DNA of 64,000 nucleotides from Volucribacter psittacicida. Lineage in GTDB: Bacteria > Pseudomonadota > Gammaproteobacteria > Enterobacterales > Pasteurellaceae. The notes under the pieces are model-generated. The model worked only from the letters and a program-made list of their open reading frames with translations. It did not search any database and was not told where the DNA came from. The position numbers and the translations under genes are program-made. This document shows positions 1 through 10,171 of this stretch, piece after piece. The stretch is taken from NCBI RefSeq assembly GCF_004339025.1, contig NZ_SMFT01000005.1, positions 104,688-168,687 on the forward strand. Direction: 5' to 3'. The first letter of the stretch is position 1. The number at the start of each line of letters is the position of its first letter.

Positions 1-123
1 AAAATGATAGAGTTTAGGCAGTTATTGCCAATAAAAATTTATAACAACATTTCTAAGTCAAGACAGAACTGATTGGCATATCATCAATGATGATGGAATG
101 AAAAATTAGGTTAGGATAGCCCT

Positions 124-2595
124 TTGAAATATGATCTGGCTCTAGCGAGAAAATATGTTTCAACATTAGAAAAAGAAAGGACAACCTTGGCATTATTAGG
201 TGCGTCTAATGAATTTAGGCATATTTTTCAGCTGCTTCCACTATTATTACATATCAACCACCCTCGTTTGCCGGGTTATTTAGCCGATAGCCCCGCAGGG
301 ATTGCCCATTTTCAGTTATCGGCTTATCAGCAACATTATCTTTCTCAACAACTTTCTCCTCAAGAACAAGAGCATTTGTTGAAACAATCTTGTGATAATC
401 CTGCTATTAATGGGGTTTATGTGATGGGAAGCATTGCCTCAATCACACAAACATCAGAATCTGATTTGGATATTTGGGTTTGCCACCAAGATGGTTTGTC
501 TGTTGTTGAGCGACAAAGGTTGTTAGCAAAACTTAAAGCATTACAAAATTGGGCAAAAACCTTTGCCATTGATATGAATTTATTTTTAATGGATCAACAA
601 CGTTTCCGTTCCTTTCAATATGCGGATGCGTTGACCGATGAAAATAGTGGTTCGGCACAGCATATTTTATTGTTAGATGAATTTTATCGCTCTACCATTA
701 GATTAGCAGGTAAGCCTTTGTTATGGTTACATTTAGCGGTGAAAAATGAGCAGGATTATGAAAACGAGGTACAAGATTTAGTACAACAAGGGCAAATTAA
801 TCTTGATGATTGGGTAGATTTTGGAGGCTTGGGAAAATTATCGGCAAATGAATATTTAGGAGCAACCCTTTGGCAACTTTACAAGGGAATTGATTCTCCC
901 TATAAAGCGGTTATTAAGATTTTATTATTGGAAGCCTATTCTTGGGAATACCCAAATACTCAACTCATTGCGGTGGAGTTTAAACGCCGTTTACTCAATG
1001 GCGATACGGCAGTTAATCATTTTGACTCTTATCTTGCAATGTTGGAAAAAGTGACCCAATATTTAAGCCAAATTCAAGATGACAAACGTTTAGATTTCGT
1101 ACGCCAATGTTTTTATGTTAAAGCCAATATTGATGCTCAATATGAGCGCCAACCCCATTGGCGTAATGAGGCCTTATTGTCTTTAATTCATTCTTGGCAA
1201 TGGTCAAAAGAAACGACTGACACCTTAAATGCACGTGATGCGTGGAAAATTAAACAAGTTAAACGTATTTATAATGAATTAGTGCAAGTCTTAATGTTGA
1301 GTTATCGTAACTTAGTGAATTTTGCCCATAAACATAAGGTTGATGATAGCATTATGCCGCAAGATATTAGTATTTTAACGCGTAAACTCTATACCGCCTT
1401 TGAAGAACTTGCTGGCAAGGTTACCTTGCTTAATCCACAGATTTCTAAAGATTTATCTGAACCGCATTTAACCTTTATTGAGGTAAGAAATAGCCAAGTG
1501 ATGAAAGATGGGTGGTATGTCGTCAATCAAGCCCCTAAAATTACTGAATTATCCCGTTTACGTTATGTGGAATATAATCCAAATCTGCATAAATTAGTGT
1601 CTTGGGCATATTTTAATGGCTTATTAACCGCTAATACTCAGTTATATATTTCAAGCAAAAATGTTAGCCTTGATGTTTTACGTCAATTTGTTACCGATTT
1701 ACGTTTGTCTTTTGCGGTTAATGTTCCCCCTGCGAGCCATGAAGATTTATATCATTCTTGTGAAATAAAAAATCTTATGGTGGCGGTGAATCTCGTGTCC
1801 GATCCGACTAAAAAATTGGCGTCAGATAATTCCAAACAAGCTATTAAGCAAAGCGATTTATTTAGTTTTGGACCAGAACAGCAAAGCCTAGTAGGCAGCA
1901 TTGATCTTATTTATCGTAATCTTTGGAACGAGGTGCGTACTTTGCATTTTGAAGGTACAAATGCCATTTTGTCGGCATTAAAAGTACTTGCCAACAAAAT
2001 CCATAAACACGCTACCTTGCCAAAAATAAATGTGTTTTGTTATAGCCGTTATTATCATCAAGAGTTAGGGCAATCCGTATTAGGCTTGTTAAAAAAATGC
2101 TTACAGGGGAATAATGAACAACCCCTTAATATTTTGCGTGTAGCCGGCAAAACTTGGCAACTCTTTTTTGCAGATCGCGGCATTAATCTAAAAGAAATTA
2201 CATCACATAAGCCTAATAATGAAGAATCCTCTTGTCGTAAAACGCAAACTGCTGATGTCCCTTTGTCTGAACATCAACATTATCCTTATGAAATTGATAA
2301 TTTTGCCAGTGAGGGGTTTTTACAATTCTTTTTTGAGGATAATCCTGATCGCACCTTTAATGTTTATATTCTTGATGAACTTAATCATTTAGAAATCTAT
2401 CGCCACTGTACAGGTAAGAAAGAAGCAAAAATTAAGCAAATTAATCATATTTATACCTCTTCAGGCATAGATAAACAGGATAATCCCTATAATATTGTGC
2501 AACATAACTTTAATTATCCACAGTTTTATCAAATTCTACATCAGGGTACATTAACGCGTATTTTGCCATTTCATAGTCAATCTCATTATGAATAA
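124..2595 (+). CDS. cyaA: Adenylate cyclase, class I
   Basis: Makes cAMP from ATP, the effector of CRP, in the cytoplasm. The 823-residue product has the length and layout of class I enterobacterial/Pasteurellaceae adenylate cyclases: an N-terminal catalytic half with the nucleotidyltransferase-like stretch GSIASITQTSESDLDIWV near residues 102-119, then a long C-terminal regulatory half. The start is TTG at 124 with AGGA about 8 bases upstream; a weak UUG start is also known for E. coli cyaA. A perfect short palindrome (ATCATCA-A-TGATGAT, 80-94) lies in the leader and could be an operator, but no CRP site is obvious. Family assignment is firm. Confidence 0.96.
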   Translation: MKYDLALARKYVSTLEKERTTLALLGASNEFRHIFQLLPLLLHINHPRLPGYLADSPAGIAHFQLSAYQQHYLSQQLSPQEQEHLLKQSCDNPAINGVYVMGSIASITQTSESDLDIWVCHQDGLSVVERQRLLAKLKALQNWAKTFAIDMNLFLMDQQRFRSFQYADALTDENSGSAQHILLLDEFYRSTIRLAGKPLLWLHLAVKNEQDYENEVQDLVQQGQINLDDWVDFGGLGKLSANEYLGATLWQLYKGIDSPYKAVIKILLLEAYSWEYPNTQLIAVEFKRRLLNGDTAVNHFDSYLAMLEKVTQYLSQIQDDKRLDFVRQCFYVKANIDAQYERQPHWRNEALLSLIHSWQWSKETTDTLNARDAWKIKQVKRIYNELVQVLMLSYRNLVNFAHKHKVDDSIMPQDISILTRKLYTAFEELAGKVTLLNPQISKDLSEPHLTFIEVRNSQVMKDGWYVVNQAPKITELSRLRYVEYNPNLHKLVSWAYFNGLLTANTQLYISSKNVSLDVLRQFVTDLRLSFAVNVPPASHEDLYHSCEIKNLMVAVNLVSDPTKKLASDNSKQAIKQSDLFSFGPEQQSLVGSIDLIYRNLWNEVRTLHFEGTNAILSALKVLANKIHKHATLPKINVFCYSRYYHQELGQSVLGLLKKCLQGNNEQPLNILRVAGKTWQLFFADRGINLKEITSHKPNNEESSCRKTQTADVPLSEHQHYPYEIDNFASEGFLQFFFEDNPDRTFNVYILDELNHLEIYRHCTGKKEAKIKQINHIYTSSGIDKQDNPYNIVQHNFNYPQFYQILHQGTLTRILPFHSQSHYE

Positions 2596-2624
2596 ACATT
2601 AGTGCTCTGTGTCAACGCGGCATT

Positions 2625-2698
2625 ACTTTAAGCGAAACAACAAAAAATTTCCCCAAAACACACCGCACTTAAAGAATATTGTTGTTTTAATTTTAAGT
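2625..2698. repeat. Intergenic palindromic element, copy A
   Basis: Arms at 2625-2643 (ACTTTAAGCGAAACAACAA) and 2679-2698 (TTGTTGTTTTAATTTTAAGT) are imperfect inverted repeats enclosing an uptake-type sequence (ACCGCACTT, 2662-2670). It lies between the end of cyaA and tamA, so it could end cyaA transcription. The same arm motif recurs at 11098, 11883, 12139, 21157 and 63794. The rest of the 206-base gap shows no gene. Confidence 0.6.
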
Positions 2699-2801
2699 AA
2701 GGCGACGATAATAAACAATTTCACTATATTTATTGGCAATCCTTGCCTTGAACAGGTAAACTTAGTCACAGATTTTTAACGTTAAATGTATGAAATAGTG
2801 A

Positions 2802-4535
2802 GTGAGGTTTAGCTTGTCCAAGTCATCTCAGTGTCTCTTGGCATTTGTTCTTGCTTGTGGCTTATCCGTAGCGATGGCGGAGCAACGGGTTGAATTACGA
2901 GTAGAGGGGATTGATAATTCTCGGCTCAAGGAAAATGTCAATCTTTATGTCAATAATATTAGTAAGGAAGAAGCTGATGGTTCCCCTCGCTATGAAAGTC
3001 TAGTGACAGACGCCATTGATAAGGCATTACGGGCTGAAGGGTACTATAATTCAACAGTAAATTACCAATTAACAAATAATTTGTTGATTGCAACCGTAAA
3101 ACTGGGGACAGCGGTCAAAATCGCTGGTATTGATGTGGATATTTTGGGGCAGGCTCGTCAAGATCCTGCCTTTGAACAAGTTGCGGAGCAGACCCCTAAG
3201 ATTGGCACGCTATTAAATCACGGTACCTATGATGATTATAAAAGTGAATTGCAAACCTTAGCCTTAAGGCGTGGTTATTTTGATGCGAGTTTTTTAGTCC
3301 ATCGCCTTGAGGTGATGCCTTCCACTGGGCAGGCTTGGTGGCGTTTGGTTTTTGATAGCGGTGAACGTTATCATTATGGGCAAATTCGCTTTGAACATTC
3401 GCAAATTCGTGAGGATTACTTGCGTAATATTTTAAAAATTAAAGCAGGCGAACCTTATTTACTCAATGATCTTTCAACATTAACCAATGATTTTTCTTCC
3501 TCAAACTGGTTTAGTTCTGTATTGATTCAACCTCAATTAGACAGTGAAGATAAGATCGTCAATCTTGATGTTTTACTTTATCCTCGTAAAAAAACCAGTA
3601 TTGAGCTAGGTGTAGGCTATTCTTCTGATGTTGGGCCTCGTTTACAAGCTAGCTGGAAACGCCCTTGGATTAATAGTCGAGGGCATAGTGTTGGGGCAAA
3701 TCTTTATTTATCTGCCCCTAAGCAAACTTTAGAAGCCAGCTATAAAATGCCCTTATTAAAAAATCCATTACGTTATTATTATGAATTTGCCACAGGGGTT
3801 GAGCGAGAAAGAGATAATGATACGGATTCATTAGCGACAACCTTTAGCGCTTTACGCTATTGGAATAGGGAAAGCGGTTGGCAATATTCTGGTGGGCTAA
3901 GATTGCGTTATGATTCCTATACGCAAGCGGATGTTACCAATGATACTTTCTTAGTTTATCCTAGCTTAGGCTTAAATCGTACAAGATTAAGAGGGGGCTT
4001 ATTCCCAACTTGGGGGGATGCACAAAACATTAGCCTTGATGTCGGCAATAAAATGTGGCTATCCGATGTGAATTTTATTAGTTTGCGTGCTTCTACCGCT
4101 TGGATTCGTACCTTTGCTGAAAATCATCGTATTTATGTACGTGGTGAGGTGGGTTGGTTAAATACCAATAATTTAGAACGTATCCCGCCTGCTTTGCGTT
4201 TTTTTGCGGGGGGAGATCGCAGTGTTCGAGGTTATGGTTACAAAAAAATCTCGCCTAAAAATGCGGACGGTGAATTGATCGGAGGTTCTCGTTTAGCTAC
4301 TGCCAGTTTGGAATATCAATATCAAGTTTATCCGAAATGGTGGGTTGCCTCTTTCTTTGATTCAGGCTTAGCGGCAGACAGTTTTGCTACGAATGAGTTA
4401 CGCTATGGCGCAGGAATGGGGGTTCGCTGGGCATCACCTGTCGGCGCGATAAAATTAGATATCGCTACACCTATTCGTGATAAAGATAATAGTCGCAACA
4501 TTCAATTTTATATTGGTTTAGGGTCAGAACTTTAA
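2802..4535 (+). CDS. tamA: Translocation and assembly module subunit TamA (Omp85 family)
   Basis: Outer-membrane beta-barrel of the TAM complex, which works with TamB in outer-membrane protein and lipid homeostasis. The 577-residue length equals that of E. coli TamA. A signal peptide ends near residue 26 (LSVAMA before EQRVEL), three POTRA-like domains fill about residues 27-265, and a 16-strand-type barrel follows with the Omp85 motif [12 protein letters not shown] (about 465-476) and the C-terminal strand [11 protein letters not shown]. The start is GTG at 2802; TTG at 2814 has the better-spaced GTGAGG ribosome site and is a real alternative. tamB follows after one base, so the two are co-translated. 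Confidence 0.96.
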   Translation: MRFSLSKSSQCLLAFVLACGLSVAMAEQRVELRVEGIDNSRLKENVNLYVNNISKEEADGSPRYESLVTDAIDKALRAEGYYNSTVNYQLTNNLLIATVKLGTAVKIAGIDVDILGQARQDPAFEQVAEQTPKIGTLLNHGTYDDYKSELQTLALRRGYFDASFLVHRLEVMPSTGQAWWRLVFDSGERYHYGQIRFEHSQIREDYLRNILKIKAGEPYLLNDLSTLTNDFSSSNWFSSVLIQPQLDSEDKIVNLDVLLYPRKKTSIELGVGYSSDVGPRLQASWKRPWINSRGHSVGANLYLSAPKQTLEASYKMPLLKNPLRYYYEFATGVERERDNDTDSLATTFSALRYWNRESGWQYSGGLRLRYDSYTQADVTNDTFLVYPSLGLNRTRLRGGLFPTWGDAQNISLDVGNKMWLSDVNFISLRASTAWIRTFAENHRIYVRGEVGWLNTNNLERIPPALRFFAGGDRSVRGYGYKKISPKNADGELIGGSRLATASLEYQYQVYPKWWVASFFDSGLAADSFATNELRYGAGMGVRWASPVGAIKLDIATPIRDKDNSRNIQFYIGLGSEL

Positions 4536-4536
4536 T

Positions 4537-7500
4537 ATGACAGAACAACATAACACAGCGAAAACAGACAATAAACATCGTAAAAAAACTTGGTGTCGCC
4601 GTATTCTTTGCGGAATAAGTGCGGTCATTATTAGCTTTATTTTTATTCTGCTTTTATTGCTAATGACAAGCCGAGGTCAAGTGGCACTTATTAAACTGAG
4701 TGATAAATGGTTAGACAGTTTAAGCATTGGCAATGTAAGCGGTGGCTTACAAGAAGGGCTAGTGCTAGAAAATGTGCATTATCGCACCGAAGGGATTGAG
4801 GTTACCCTTGCTCAAGGACGTTTACAACTTGATTTGCATTGTTTATGGCAACGAAAAATTTGCCTACAAGATCTTAGTTTAAACCAGCCACAAATTCATA
4901 TTGATACCGCTTTTTTATCTTCTGATGAGACAGAAACCAATGCTGATACAACAATGCAACGGATTGATTTACCCATTAGTTTACAAGCGGATCATCTCGC
5001 CATTGAACAATTATTACTTCATATTGATAACCAACAAATTAGCTTGGCAACATTCAAAAGTGCGGTCAGTTTAAATAATGAATCTGGTTTAACCCTTGCA
5101 CCAACAGAAATTCGTCAGTTACAGATTCATCAACAAGTAGCCCCCACTACCGAATTGGATTTAACTGACAGCCACTCTAATCCAACAACCCCTACAGATT
5201 GGCAACAAATAGAACAGCGTTTACAACAACCGCTCTTAGCTAATTTAGCTCAAGTGCAGCTGCCTTTTGATTTCCATATTGTGAATATTGAAGGGACAAA
5301 TTGGTCTTATCAACAAACCGATGGCGAACAGGTTTTACAACAGATTACGGTACCAACATTGCAACTACAAGCAAAAGCTGTTGATGATAATGTTCAATTA
5401 AACACCTTAGTGATTAATAGCTCCTTGGGCAATCTTGAAGGAACGGGGCAAATTCAATTACAACAAGATTTCCCACTGGATTTTCATCTTAATAGCACCC
5501 TTAATGCGATAAAAAATGAACAACAGGTTTTATTGCCAGACACCAAACTTGCCCTACATTTAACAGGCAATCTGCTTAAACAAACCCAATTGTCTCTCAT
5601 TAGCCAAGGGGGCTTAAAGGCTGAACTCAATGCACAAGCGGAACTTAATCAAGCGAAAACGCCTTTTCAACTACAATTTAACCTCTCTGATTGGCGTTAT
5701 CCGGCAAGTGGCAAAGATCCTTTAACGACCAAGGGGATTCAATTATTAGCACAGGGTAATCTCTTGGATTATCATCTTGATTTTAATGGACAAGTACAAG
5801 GAATGGGCATACCCAAAGCACAGCTGGCTATGGGCTTACAAGGCGGATTAACCCAAGCACAAATTAAACAATTTCTGCTAAAAACCCTTGGCGGAAGTAT
5901 GGAAATGAACGGTGAACTTGATTGGCATAAGGGTTTAGCTTGGCAAAATGATTTGACTATTCAGCAAATCAATAGTGCAGAATTAAGCCAAGATTGGCGA
6001 GCCTTATTATCAGGTCAACTCAGTACCACAGGCTATGCTCATACAGATGATTGGCAAATTGCAGTAAACAAACTCAATTTACAAGGGCGTATTAATGGGC
6101 AACCCTTAGATCTGCAAGGTCATTTTACCGCTAACAAAAGTGAATTAATCAATATTCCACAATTTGTACTGAATTATGGTAAAAACAGCCTGCATTTACA
6201 AGGGCATTTAAATCAGCAATCAGATTTAAAACTGGAGATCAATGCCCCTAATTTAACAGGTTTATTGCCCCATTTATCCGCGAATTTAATGGGCTATATG
6301 AATATTAAAGGCGATATTAATGAGCCTAATGTAGATATTGATTTAGCTGGTAAAAATATTCGTTTTCAACAGCTTTCCATTGCGGATATTCGTCTCACAA
6401 GTCATATTACAAGCCAACAACAGATTCAAGGTAATCTTGATCTTAGCTTACGCCAATTTCAATTTGATGAGATAAAACTCAACTCAGCCCAATTACAGTT
6501 AAGTGGTAATGAACAACAACATCAATTACAATTACGCTCACAAGGGCAACCTTTCTATGCCAACTTAGATCTCAGTGGGCATTTTTCTCGTGCAGAGCAA
6601 ACTTGGCAAGGTGATCTTAAACATCTCGATATTCATTCTCCGATAGGGCAGATAAGTAATAACAAAGCCATTACCATTGACTATCATCATCTTGATCTCT
6701 TAGCAACGGTGTCTCCTCATTGTTGGGATAACCCTAATCTTGAACTTTGTTTTTCAAAACCTTTGACACTCGGCGAAAATGGCGAAATTCATTTCACTAT
6801 TCCACGCTTAAACCTTGCCATTGTCAATCAGCTTACCGAACAAGCTAATTTACTCAAAGGGCAATTAACCAGCCAAGGACAAGTCAGCTGGTTTACTGAT
6901 AAGCCCCTTGATTTAACGCTAAAAATTGAAGGCAAAAATCTCGCATTAAATCAAAAAATTGATTACCGTTCCTTTGATTTAGCAATGACATCATTGAGTT
7001 TAGATACTCGCTTGCAAGAAAATAATCTAACGGTCAATACGGCATTACAATTAGCGAATAATGGGCGATTAAATACTAACCTACAGATTAACGATATTGC
7101 ACAGCGTCGTCAGTTAGGGGGAACATTGGTATTAGATCAGCTTAATTTAGCCTTATTCGATCAATTATTAACCCGTGGCGATAGTATCAAAGGCGAGTTA
7201 AATGCTAATTTACGTTTTGCTGGAGATTTGCAAGCGCCTTTGCTCAACGGCAAAATTGAACTTGACCAATTAAAACTTGCGATGATCGCCCTTCCCGTGC
7301 CTATTACTAACGGACAATTAGCCATTCAATTCAACGGCAATAGTTCTAGCTTACAGGGGATGATCGAAAGCGAAAATAATAACCGCTTAAACTTAGAGGG
7401 ATCGGCAAGTTGGCGTGATTTAGAACGTTGGACGGCGGAAGTCAGTGCGAAAGCCAATGAGTTTGAAGTGGATATTCCTAATATGGCGCGTTTGCGTATT

Positions 7501-8412
7501 AGCCCCGATATTCAGGTTTCTGCTACACCAAAATTATTAAGTCTCTCAGGTGAAGTGAATATTCCTTGGGCAAGAATTAATATTGAACAACTCCCAGAAA
7601 GTGCGGTATCCGTCAGTAGTGATGAAGTGATTTTAGATAAAACACCTACAGCTAAAATCAATCTTCCTCGCCAAACAGAACAGCCAGCAGGAATGTTAAT
7701 ACAATCGGATTTAAAAATTCAGATTGGCGATAATGTACAACTTGATGCTTATGGATTAAAAACAGGGCTAAAAGGTATCCTATCCGTTCGACAAGAAAAA
7801 GGAAATTTAGGGTTATATGGTCAAATTAATCTACAAAATGGTCGTTATAGTTCCTTTGGGCAAGATTTGCTTATTCGTAAAGGGCAAATTAGTTTCTCTG
7901 GTTTACCCTCTCAACCTTTATTGAATATTGAAGCGATTAGAAATCCTGAAGTGATGGAAGACAGTAGCGTTACTGCTGGTGTGAAAGTCGTGGGATTAGC
8001 AGACTCTCCTGAAGTGACCATTTTTTCTGAACCAAGTATGTCGCAAGATCAAGCCTTATCCTATTTATTAACGGGGCGTTCATTAGAAAACAGCGGCGAA
8101 GCCGGCTCGGGTAGCTCAGTAGGGGCAGCACTCTTGGGGCTAGGTTTAGCGAAAAGTGGTAAATTGATTGGCGGAATCGGAGAAACCTTTGGGATTCAAG
8201 ATCTCAATTTAGGCACACAAGGTATTGGCGATAGCTCACAGGTTGTTGTCAGTGGATACATTACACCAAGATTACAAGTTAAATACGGCGTAGGGCTTTT
8301 TGATGGCTTAGCCGAATTTACCGTAAAATATCGCCTAATGCCACGCTTATATTTACAATCCGTTTCTGGCGTAAACCAAGCCTTTGATATATTGTATCAA
8401 TTTGAATTCTAA
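4537..8412 (+). CDS. tamB: Translocation and assembly module subunit TamB
   Basis: Large periplasm-spanning AsmA/VPS13-like protein of 1291 residues, anchored in the inner membrane and partnering TamA. One N-terminal transmembrane segment (about residues 23-46, ILCGISAVIISFIFILLLLL) is followed by repetitive beta-rich sequence, and the C-terminal DUF490/TamB domain (about 950-1291) ends in the barrel-like strand AFDILYQFEF. It directly follows tamA (1-base gap), as in E. coli, and ppx follows within about 12 bases. Length and order match the family; no disruption is visible. Confidence 0.96.
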   Translation: MTEQHNTAKTDNKHRKKTWCRRILCGISAVIISFIFILLLLLMTSRGQVALIKLSDKWLDSLSIGNVSGGLQEGLVLENVHYRTEGIEVTLAQGRLQLDLHCLWQRKICLQDLSLNQPQIHIDTAFLSSDETETNADTTMQRIDLPISLQADHLAIEQLLLHIDNQQISLATFKSAVSLNNESGLTLAPTEIRQLQIHQQVAPTTELDLTDSHSNPTTPTDWQQIEQRLQQPLLANLAQVQLPFDFHIVNIEGTNWSYQQTDGEQVLQQITVPTLQLQAKAVDDNVQLNTLVINSSLGNLEGTGQIQLQQDFPLDFHLNSTLNAIKNEQQVLLPDTKLALHLTGNLLKQTQLSLISQGGLKAELNAQAELNQAKTPFQLQFNLSDWRYPASGKDPLTTKGIQLLAQGNLLDYHLDFNGQVQGMGIPKAQLAMGLQGGLTQAQIKQFLLKTLGGSMEMNGELDWHKGLAWQNDLTIQQINSAELSQDWRALLSGQLSTTGYAHTDDWQIAVNKLNLQGRINGQPLDLQGHFTANKSELINIPQFVLNYGKNSLHLQGHLNQQSDLKLEINAPNLTGLLPHLSANLMGYMNIKGDINEPNVDIDLAGKNIRFQQLSIADIRLTSHITSQQQIQGNLDLSLRQFQFDEIKLNSAQLQLSGNEQQHQLQLRSQGQPFYANLDLSGHFSRAEQTWQGDLKHLDIHSPIGQISNNKAITIDYHHLDLLATVSPHCWDNPNLELCFSKPLTLGENGEIHFTIPRLNLAIVNQLTEQANLLKGQLTSQGQVSWFTDKPLDLTLKIEGKNLALNQKIDYRSFDLAMTSLSLDTRLQENNLTVNTALQLANNGRLNTNLQINDIAQRRQLGGTLVLDQLNLALFDQLLTRGDSIKGELNANLRFAGDLQAPLLNGKIELDQLKLAMIALPVPITNGQLAIQFNGNSSSLQGMIESENNNRLNLEGSASWRDLERWTAEVSAKANEFEVDIPNMARLRISPDIQVSATPKLLSLSGEVNIPWARINIEQLPESAVSVSSDEVILDKTPTAKINLPRQTEQPAGMLIQSDLKIQIGDNVQLDAYGLKTGLKGILSVRQEKGNLGLYGQINLQNGRYSSFGQDLLIRKGQISFSGLPSQPLLNIEAIRNPEVMEDSSVTAGVKVVGLADSPEVTIFSEPSMSQDQALSYLLTGRSLENSGEAGSGSSVGAALLGLGLAKSGKLIGGIGETFGIQDLNLGTQGIGDSSQVVVSGYITPRLQVKYGVGLFDGLAEFTVKYRLMPRLYLQSVSGVNQAFDILYQFEF

Positions 8413-8424
8413 CGAGTATTGAAT

Positions 8425-9990
8425 ATGAATGATTTATTTCCTCAAGCACAAGCATTACTAAACCATCATCATAATGAAGGACGAGAAATTGCCGCCATTG
8501 ATCTGGGCTCCAACAGTTTTCATCTGATTATTGCCCGTATTATTAATGGCTCAATCCAAATCCTCTCAAGGCTTAAACAAAAAGTAAGGCTTGCGGAAGG
8601 ACTTGATGAAAATAATATATTAAGCCAAGCCGCCATTGAACGAGGTGTACAATGCCTTGCCTTATTTGCAGAACGATTACAAGGATTCTCCGCAGAGGAT
8701 ATTAATGTTGTTGGCACCTATACCTTACGCCAAGCCGTTAATAAACAACAATTTCTTGATCAAGCTAGCCAAGTATTTCCCTACCCAATTCACATTATCA
8801 GTGGACAAACCGAAGCAAAAATCATCTATGCAGGGGCTTCTCATACTCAGCCAGAAACAGGACGTAAATTTGTGGTAGATATTGGTGGCGGTTCAACGGA
8901 AATGATCATCGGCGACGGTTTCACGCCTTTAGTCGCAGAGAGCCGCCATATGGGTTGTGTGAGTTTTGCCAAACAATTTTTTCCACAGGGAGCAATTTCA
9001 CTTGAAAATTTTGAACGAGCCTACCAAACAGCGCTAAGTAAAATTGAAGATTTAAGTTTTGATTATCAACAACTCGGTTGGCAATCGGTACTAGGTTCTT
9101 CTGGTACCATTAAAACCGTAAGCCAAGTGATCAGTGCCAATATTGATAAAACGGGCATTATTACCCCCCAATACCTTGAGCAATTAACCAAACAAGTGTT
9201 ACAAGTGGATAATATGGATAAGCTACAATTAGCTGGGCTGATTGAAGAACGGGCTGATGTATTTGTCCCTGGATTAGCTATCCTAAAAGCCGTCTTCCAC
9301 ACCTTCAATATTCAACAAATGCGTTACTCCGACGGTGCTTTACGAGAAGGTGTTATTTATAGCCTAGAAAAAACCTTTCAAGTAAGCAATATCCGCCAGC
9401 GTACCGCAACAGGTTTAATGGAGCAATTTAATATTGACGAACATCAAGCCTACCGTGTTTACCAAAGTGCCAAATTATTAAGCCAGCACTATTGCCAATG
9501 GAAGACCGCTATCCTTAGCCAAGAGATGAAAAGTATCCTTTTATGGGCGGCACAATTACACGAAGTGGGCATTGTCATCAATCATCGTGGGCTTACCAAA
9601 CATTCCAGCTATATTCTACAGCACTGTGAATTACCGGGATTTGATAAAGAGCAACAAGCTCTACTTGCCACATTAGTACGTTACCACACAGGCCCATTAA
9701 ATCGGCGTAAAATTCCTAAATTTGCTCGCTATCAAGATCTTGATGTCCTTGCTCTCATTCGCTTATTACGTTTAGCGGTAATTTTCAACAAATCTCGACA
9801 AGCCACAGAATATACCGATAAAATTTCATTAAAAATTAACCGCACTTTACTAGAATGGCAACTCACCTTACCGCAAGATTACCTAGAACGTAACCCTTTA
9901 ATTTTCAATGAACTAGAAACGGAACAAAAATGGTTAAGTCATAAGAGTGCATTGCGTTTATCTTTAATGATTAAGGAAATTCAAATATAA
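8425..9990 (+). CDS. ppx: Exopolyphosphatase
   Basis: Hydrolyses terminal phosphates from polyphosphate chains. The 521-residue protein has the ASKHA ATPase fold signatures of Ppx/GppA: AIDLGSNSFHLIIARI near residue 25, DIGGGSTEMIIG near 155 and GSSGTIK near 228, then an HD-type C-terminal region (LHEVGIVINHRG). The length and C-terminal region fit Ppx rather than shorter GppA proteins. I prefer ATG at 8425 over an in-frame TTG six bases earlier. It follows tamB closely, so it is probably read in the tam operon. An uptake sequence (ACCGCACTT, about 9841) lies inside the gene. Confidence 0.95.
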   Translation: MNDLFPQAQALLNHHHNEGREIAAIDLGSNSFHLIIARIINGSIQILSRLKQKVRLAEGLDENNILSQAAIERGVQCLALFAERLQGFSAEDINVVGTYTLRQAVNKQQFLDQASQVFPYPIHIISGQTEAKIIYAGASHTQPETGRKFVVDIGGGSTEMIIGDGFTPLVAESRHMGCVSFAKQFFPQGAISLENFERAYQTALSKIEDLSFDYQQLGWQSVLGSSGTIKTVSQVISANIDKTGIITPQYLEQLTKQVLQVDNMDKLQLAGLIEERADVFVPGLAILKAVFHTFNIQQMRYSDGALREGVIYSLEKTFQVSNIRQRTATGLMEQFNIDEHQAYRVYQSAKLLSQHYCQWKTAILSQEMKSILLWAAQLHEVGIVINHRGLTKHSSYILQHCELPGFDKEQQALLATLVRYHTGPLNRRKIPKFARYQDLDVLALIRLLRLAVIFNKSRQATEYTDKISLKINRTLLEWQLTLPQDYLERNPLIFNELETEQKWLSHKSALRLSLMIKEIQI

Positions 9991-10018
9991 CCGCCCCACT
10001 TCAAAAGAACATAAATAA

Positions 10019-10027
10019 TGCTATACT
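10019..10027 (+). promoter_or_regulatory. Extended -10 promoter before the SPFH gene pair
   Basis: TGCTATACT is an extended -10 element (TGN-TATACT) about 37 bases upstream of the small ORF at 10064. No good -35 is seen, as is usual for extended -10 promoters. It would drive the small ORF and the SPFH gene independently of ppx. Confidence 0.5.
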
Positions 10028-10063
10028 GCATTTACATATCATTACAAAAAATAGGAGGAAATA

Positions 10064-10171
10064 ATGTTTTTTCTAGGCTTTATCTTAGGTGCGATGTCCG
10101 CCGTAGTATTACAACAATTCTTAAAACAATATTCTATTGTTAAAAAAGGAGATAAATCAAATGATGAATAA
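10064..10171 (+). CDS. Small membrane protein upstream of SPFH gene
   Basis: A 35-codon ORF with an excellent ribosome site (AGGAGG, 10054-10059) and ATG at 10064. The product has one hydrophobic N-terminal segment (MFFLGFILGAMSAVVLQQFL) followed by a short charged tail rich in K, D and E. Its last 11 bases overlap the start of the SPFH gene, so the two are probably translationally coupled. I do not recognise a family; partnership with the SPFH protein is inferred from coupling only. Confidence 0.55.
   Translation: MFFLGFILGAMSAVVLQQFLKQYSIVKKGDKSNDE

Noticed and set aside
80..94. Palindrome ATCATCAATGATGAT as a CRP site before cyaA
   Set aside because: It is perfect but does not match TGTGA-N6-TCACA; without further evidence it is noted only in the cyaA entry.
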